Shown one piece after another: positions 13,601-15,381 of a DNA stretch of 15,381 nt. The notes under the pieces are model-generated. The model was not told the DNA's origin, ran no database searches, and was given only the letters and a program-made list of their open reading frames with translations. The first letter of the stretch is position 1. Every line of letters starts with the position of its first letter. Both the position numbers and the translations under genes were made by a program. Source of the stretch: Armatimonadota bacterium (lineage in GTDB: Bacteria > Armatimonadota > Zipacnadia > Zipacnadales > UBA11051); the NCBI GenBank assembly GCA_003542955.1, contig DPJP01000424.1:3142-18522 (forward strand). The letters run 5' to 3'.

Positions 13601-15381
13601 GACGCCGTTGACGAAGTCGGCTCCGACGGCCGCGTCGACAGTCAGGGAGCGGATGATGACTTCATCGCTGGTCGTGTGCAGTCGCAACTGCAGCAACGAG
13701 ACATTCTGCTGGCCCTGGCTGACCTGGGCCGGGGCAACGGGGCCTGCGCCCTCAGGCGGGTTCGGGTAGACGATGAGCGTGTCGGGCGCCTCGATCACCA
13801 GTGATGTGTCGGAGACGATCGGGAAGTAGTGGGCGCCGAACTGCCACTCGGCAGCCTGGCGCTGCCTGACGGCGACGGCGCCGGGGGCGGCCGGGATGAT
13901 GAACGTGTAGTCAGTCAACTCGGCGCCGACGGTGATCTCCGGCGTGATGGTCGCATCCTCGCGGATGTCGTAGACGATGTAGAGAATGCGGTTCTCGTCG
14001 GGCGGGATGCGGTAGCCGAGCGATGTGAAGGTCGCGATGTCCGCTTCGCCGGTGTTGCCGAATGTGGCGGTGCCGATGCGGCTATCAGCCGTCGGGTCGA
14101 AGCCGTTGGCAGGGTCGCTGGTCTCCGCATAGATATAGGCGGTCTCGACAGCCGGATGCGGCTGGATCGTGGCCCCGGCGCCCTGCTGCTGCGCGGTGCC
14201 CGATTCGAGGATCTTGACGGTGTTGATGACGACCTCGCCGGTCGACATCTTGCTGAAGTCGCCGCTGCCGACCACGTACTGCGGGTTATCCAGCTTCAGG
14301 GCCAGAATGCCCTGGAGGCGGTCGCCCTGGGTCAGGTCAGCGCCGCTTGCCAGTGTCGGGGCGATGGCTCCGTCGGCGCTGACGTTGGTCACGACGACCT
14401 CGCGGGGGGCGACGAAGACGTCGGCTCTCATCGTCGAGCCGGCGTCGCTGATATTGACCACGCGCGAGAAGCTGTCGGTGGGCGTGCCGGGGGTGATGAC
14501 AACAGTCCCGAGCGGCCCGTTGTCGGTCACGTCGCCATGGCTCCAACTCGTCGGCGACCAGCGGTCACCAACAAACCCGGTGACCGCGCGGGTGAGCCTG
14601 GTCGGTATCTGCGAGAAACTGCGCACGCCGTCGGCGCCGGGGAACGGGTCGCCGGCTGTGTAGGTGCCGATCGCCGGTGCCGGATTGTACGCGGCCGTGC
14701 CGGCCGCGTTGAGCGAATAGGTCTCGAGGTCGTTCATGCCGTCGGCCTGCACCATGGCGACCGAGAGCGCGCGTTCCTCGACCTGGAAGGTCTTCTGCGA
14801 TCGCGGCGCGTAGCGGATGTTGCGAGAGTCGATGTGGTAGATGTACATCCCCTGGGGTGACGGGTCACCGTAGTAGGATGCTCCGGTCGTGAAGCGGTTC
14901 TCGACCAGGAAGTGCTCCTTCCACTCCGGGTTGGCGCCGGTGTTGCGACAGAAGGCCCTCACGGCGGCCGGGTCGTTGGGGTTGAGTGCCCCGGCGTCGA
15001 CGGCATCCCACAGCTTCAGGTAGGCGTACGGGTTGGCCGGCAGCTTGAGGATGACCGGGTTGCGGAGGGCATTCTCGATCATCGGAACCTGCATGTTGAG
15101 CTGGTCGCGTATCACGACCAACTCGTCCACCCAGCCGGTTCCGAGCTTGTGCCATGCGTCGACGCGCACACCGCTGCAGCTTCGGGTCATGAGCGAGTAC
15201 GGCCCCAGAGCGAGGCACTCCTTGAACTCGGGCATGGGCGGGGTGAGCGTCATAATTCGGTTGTAGAGGTCGTTGTCATAGAGGTCGACAAGGCCGAACA
15301 GGCAGTGGCCGAACTCGTGCGCGGCCAGCGTCAGCCCCGAGGCCTCGGGAAGCAGCACGTAGCCGGCGCAACGCGGCATCA
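7685..15381 (-). CDS. Giant secreted M6-type metalloprotease with Ig-like repeats (5' end missing)
   Basis: At least 2564 residues are visible; the 5' end lies beyond the right edge, so the ATG at 15379 is not the true start. Numbering below is from that ATG. Residues 1-290 are the C-terminal half of an M6 (immune inhibitor A-like) peptidase: zinc motif HEFGH (21-25), DLYD (32-35), a Met-turn-like GPYSLM (59-64), AWHKLGTGWVD (75-85), HFLVENR (156-162) and GMYIYHID (177-184). Then come two beta-rich segments (about 320-725), four FN3-like modules (728-1213), two further beta domains (1214-1457), an FN3 domain (1460-1575), three Big_5-like repeats (1577-1887), three carboxypeptidase-regulatory-like repeats (1890-2138), a segment with GWNMIANPY (2234-2242) and a FlgD-like Ig domain (about 2480-2564). 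Such proteins act outside the cell, cutting and perhaps binding proteins. The signal peptide and propeptide are not visible. The frame is intact throughout. Confidence 0.92.
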   Translation of the reverse strand, partial: MPRCAGYVLLPEASGLTLAAHEFGHCLFGLVDLYDNDLYNRIMTLTPPMPEFKECLALGPYSLMTRSCSGVRVDAWHKLGTGWVDELVVIRDQLNMQVPMIENALRNPVILKLPANPYAYLKLWDAVDAGALNPNDPAAVRAFCRNTGANPEWKEHFLVENRFTTGASYYGDPSPQGMYIYHIDSRNIRYAPRSQKTFQVEERALSVAMVQADGMNDLETYSLNAAGTAAYNPAPAIGTYTAGDPFPGADGVRSFSQIPTRLTRAVTGFVGDRWSPTSWSHGDVTDNGPLGTVVITPGTPTDSFSRVVNISDAGSTMRADVFVAPREVVVTNVSADGAIAPTLASGADLTQGDRLQGILALKLDNPQYVVGSGDFSKMSTGEVVINTVKILESGTAQQQGAGATIQPHPAVETAYIYAETSDPANGFDPTADSRIGTATFGNTGEADIATFTSLGYRIPPDENRILYIVYDIREDATITPEITVGAELTDYTFIIPAAPGAVAVRQRQAAEWQFGAHYFPIVSDTSLVIEAPDTLIVYPNPPEGAGPVAPAQVSQGQQNVSLLQLRLHTTSDEVIIRSLTVDAAVGADFVNGVTDLTVLRVHLDANRNGRIDGGEQLLAESSFSLAAGTPQALLDLSGLSDISLRTIDHSPTPDGDVYWLLSVDIGSSAPIGKQVQLRIESLNYVTLVQNPAFPVQDEVSPLNFVEDPNLTESIVVSAVSTVIEPNAAPNPPVSGFEPPHNSSISDRTPRFRWNPATDNLTDPLDPNSADDPSELYYELELATDAAMNSIIYSGNTSATPGVTQLILPDANELPEPSPGGDDYYWRLRTVDTEGARSPASTILHFTLIANQPPTAPATGFWPSGGIAITDDTPTYRWNHATDPDLNDTFDTLLYRQQIDDNPDFSSPLVDIDDIPVPPGTLITDPVTFNPYDPPNNATPLKIGVTYYWRVMTRDLQATYSDTWSATQTFEVVENRAPYAPIAPFTPSGGVEVGSVRPTITWNTANPPDPDVSDVLDTIDFYIDVKDDTNLDAGPYIAQLHRQIVPGELAPGVRTVGMTLNVDLQDNEQYWYRIRARDLDGTGLYSDWCATQTFYVNLQNDPPEPPKSGFSPNNGVTVNDATTTCYWDFAEDPDPTDNYLNIHYILQWSPVGTSQAAFEAALAYQVTTADGVNQGTAPEPLTDLQTWFWRVCSVDDSGAQSGWSAIQEYYLDTGNEAPVLSSPTVSPYYGGLTTFFEYRVTYTDAENDAPGGVSLTIDLGAAGQQTLPMAKVNPADNNYTDGVLYAVGVTGNDIGYGTHNFVFTTVNGARSPATAPSTHAGPTVGYKNVNELWFRHADWSDLGNDRYEETGTIYVELYDIDENLDPAAVDRVRVVVYDQAMTDVEPVWLDETGVNTGWFRGSIPIYGRTGASGNGLLNIVAASGVTINVLYQDKDDTGNPYPDNPDPDTRTDTAVVEDTIGPEPITPAPGAAAAVLTAASGIHGRDATLDWSDYDEDAQIDVAAYYVYYSQSNFGSTADAGVQRYAIRSAGTFSVLVTGLEPGTDYWFAVVPVDERPNPTPGNTAVTPIHLLTADITPPAISNQIPAPDAVEQELDVAIHFRLADPGVGLDFASPLTVTLDGVDITADVTVTQVNGDLLVDCDYTPPQPFKWNDTPEVRVKVADKVGNALDTTWTFAVLADVTDPLVTQLQPADGATAVGVNSTISWHLTDEKSGIDLSTLDVDFQGNDVTANVVTTVVNGNQDILCVYTPPTPLLYNSTYTVSVAIGDVAGNLPAPTVWTFDTQVDNTGVTIDRFVPQRNATGVAVDTNISMRMTDTEAGVNADSIQLTVNGTDVSASLTKTVQGSSVTIEYDPPADFAHSLDVFVNVSVEDNVGNPTALTYSFRTAPPATYVISGRILTASQAPVVGARISWNGNPADDVYSDGNGAFLITGAIEVPGGYDITPTKDEWTFTPATQNVYVGPDDVGGVNFTGRLTTYAIRGTVADRNGVGLAGVTIAYGNSSVQTAANGAYEIAGLTKGQYTLTPSKQYYHFEPVNRVVDVTGVAPADVEGMNFTGIPNTFSVSGTVYDSRGGRVEGAEVSDGTNVAITNSAGRYTLTNVAMGTHTVSARKLGYSLTPAFRQVTVPPNQTEQDFTAYLELSNSFAAGINLIGVPGEPVDTNPISVFGTNSVFRWDPSASPAGYLSATQYADTNFMQVEPGAGFWVRFGGAANVAFAAEPVSSSKTVSFGIGRGWNMIANPYAGPTLLGNFQPTVAGATGAYAYIYNTRTGSYELIASKSAINAARQYLLPWEGAWVLCSSGGTSLTVTSSASVSAAEGNPAQADIGSGYVIPVTATANGMTDALGLVGVVPGAGAEHTLPNPPAPPAGVDLYFVSDDGAALAREVRSATSGSETFKFVVNCGVGDADVAVALPDLSSVPARYDVMLTDVEANKTVYARTMQSYMYRAAADNPVRHFELTVAPKSTASLTVTTASATQQAQGVVISYNVSQACRVQMTVRNMAGRCIKVLSADGTATAGLNSTVWTLRSDSGALVPSGSYLVQIEATTENGQRAQALTRVNVNR
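7688..7942 (-). other. FlgD-like C-terminal Ig domain
   Basis: The last 85 residues or so read VISYNVSQACRVQMTVRN, then MAGRCIKVL, W-T-L-R-S-D-S-G and VPSGSYLVQIEA. This is the pattern of FlgD-like Ig domains and of C-terminal sorting domains used by type IX secretion and related systems. It suggests export and surface attachment, but no secretion gene is present in the window to confirm the route. Confidence 0.7.
8966..9712 (-). repeat. Three carboxypeptidase-regulatory-like repeats in the giant protein
   Basis: Residues 1890-1975, 1976-2057 and 2059-2138 each read (I/V)xGx(I/V/L)xxxxxxxVxGAxI, then SDGNGAF, TAANGAYEI or TNSAGRYTL, then a YxLTP-type strand (YDITPTKDEW, YTLTPSKQYY, YSLTPAFRQ) and an F-T-G/A end. 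This is the transthyretin-like fold found after metallocarboxypeptidases and in many surface proteins. The lipoprotein gene next door carries a relative of it. Confidence 0.82.
9719..10651 (-). repeat. Three Big_5-like Ig repeats in the giant protein
   Basis: Residues 1577-1680, 1682-1785 and 1787-1887 each follow one plan: a Pro-x-x-x-A/x-V-like opening (IPAPDAVEQELDV, QPADGATAVGVNS, VPQRNATGVAVDTN), a central D-x-x-x-G-hydrophobic loop, an NG/DG-x-D-V-T/S-A strand and a closing DxVGN/DVAGN turn before W/Y-x-F. These are bacterial Ig-like domains usual in surface and secreted proteins, serving as spacers or binding modules. Confidence 0.78.
11741..13198 (-). repeat. Four tandem FN3-like modules in the giant protein
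   Basis: Four modules of about 113-126 residues start at residues 728, 851, 977 and 1101. Each opens with a Pro-rich joint and SGF/TGF/APF-x-P (PVSGFEPPH, PATGFWPSGG, PIAPFTPSGG, PKSGFSPNNG), then Thr-Pro-type residues and a Trp, then an Asp-rich loop (DPDLND, DPDVSD, DPDPTD). Each closes with YYWRxRxxD or WFWRVCSVD and, in the last three, a W-x-x-x-Q-x-F/Y strand. The repeats are visible in protein but diverged in DNA, which points to old duplications. Confidence 0.8.
14510..15381 (-). other. M6-type peptidase domain (C-terminal part)
   Basis: This covers residues 1-290 of the giant protein. The HEFGH zinc-binding motif is encoded at 15305-15319, with Glu22 the expected catalytic base. Downstream landmarks typical of immune inhibitor A-like peptidases follow in order: DLYD, GPYSLM, a Trp-rich LGTGWVD, LVENR and YIYHID. 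The N-terminal half of the catalytic domain and any prodomain lie beyond the window. Confidence 0.85.

Noticed and set aside
1..15381. CRISPR arrays, tRNA or rRNA genes, insertion sequences and phage genes
   Set aside because: The gaps between genes are short, none contains regularly spaced direct repeats or cloverleaf-like sequence, and no transposase or integrase motif appears in the real reading frames.

Overview
The window is G+C-rich bacterial DNA with short intergenic gaps, six complete protein genes and one very large gene that runs off the right edge. I see no rRNA, tRNA, CRISPR array, insertion sequence or phage gene. The lineage cannot be fixed from sequence alone. A huge secreted multidomain protein with a FlgD-like C-terminal Ig domain, a PQQ-type propeller protein and a LonC-like protease would suit Armatimonadota, Planctomycetota or related environmental phyla, but this is only a guess.

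Left part (1-2522, minus strand): a LonC-like Ser/Lys protease, with a possible start of a further minus-strand gene at the edge. A gap of about 200 bp (2523-2725) separates this divergent gene from a plus-strand block. That block holds two tandem EamA/DMT-type transporters, each exactly 279 residues (2726-3565, 3577-4416), then mnmE (4557-5945), the tRNA wobble-uridine modification GTPase. mnmE has its own good sigma70-like promoter.

Right part (5958-15381, minus strand, convergent with mnmE): three genes whose products all appear to be exported. In order of transcription they are (i) a protein of at least 2564 residues with an M6-type metalloprotease domain, four FN3-like modules, other Ig-like modules, three Big_5-like repeats, three carboxypeptidase-regulatory-like repeats and a FlgD-like C-terminus; (ii) a small lipoprotein with one carboxypeptidase-regulatory-like domain; (iii) a PQQ-like eight-bladed beta-propeller protein. 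A perfect 13-bp stem-loop lies between (ii) and (iii).

The housekeeping genes (Lon-like protease, mnmE) are conventional. The most unusual content is the giant surface protease, the probable ATC start of the propeller gene and the tandem transporter pair. I do not see a clear new defence, mobile or RNA-based system.
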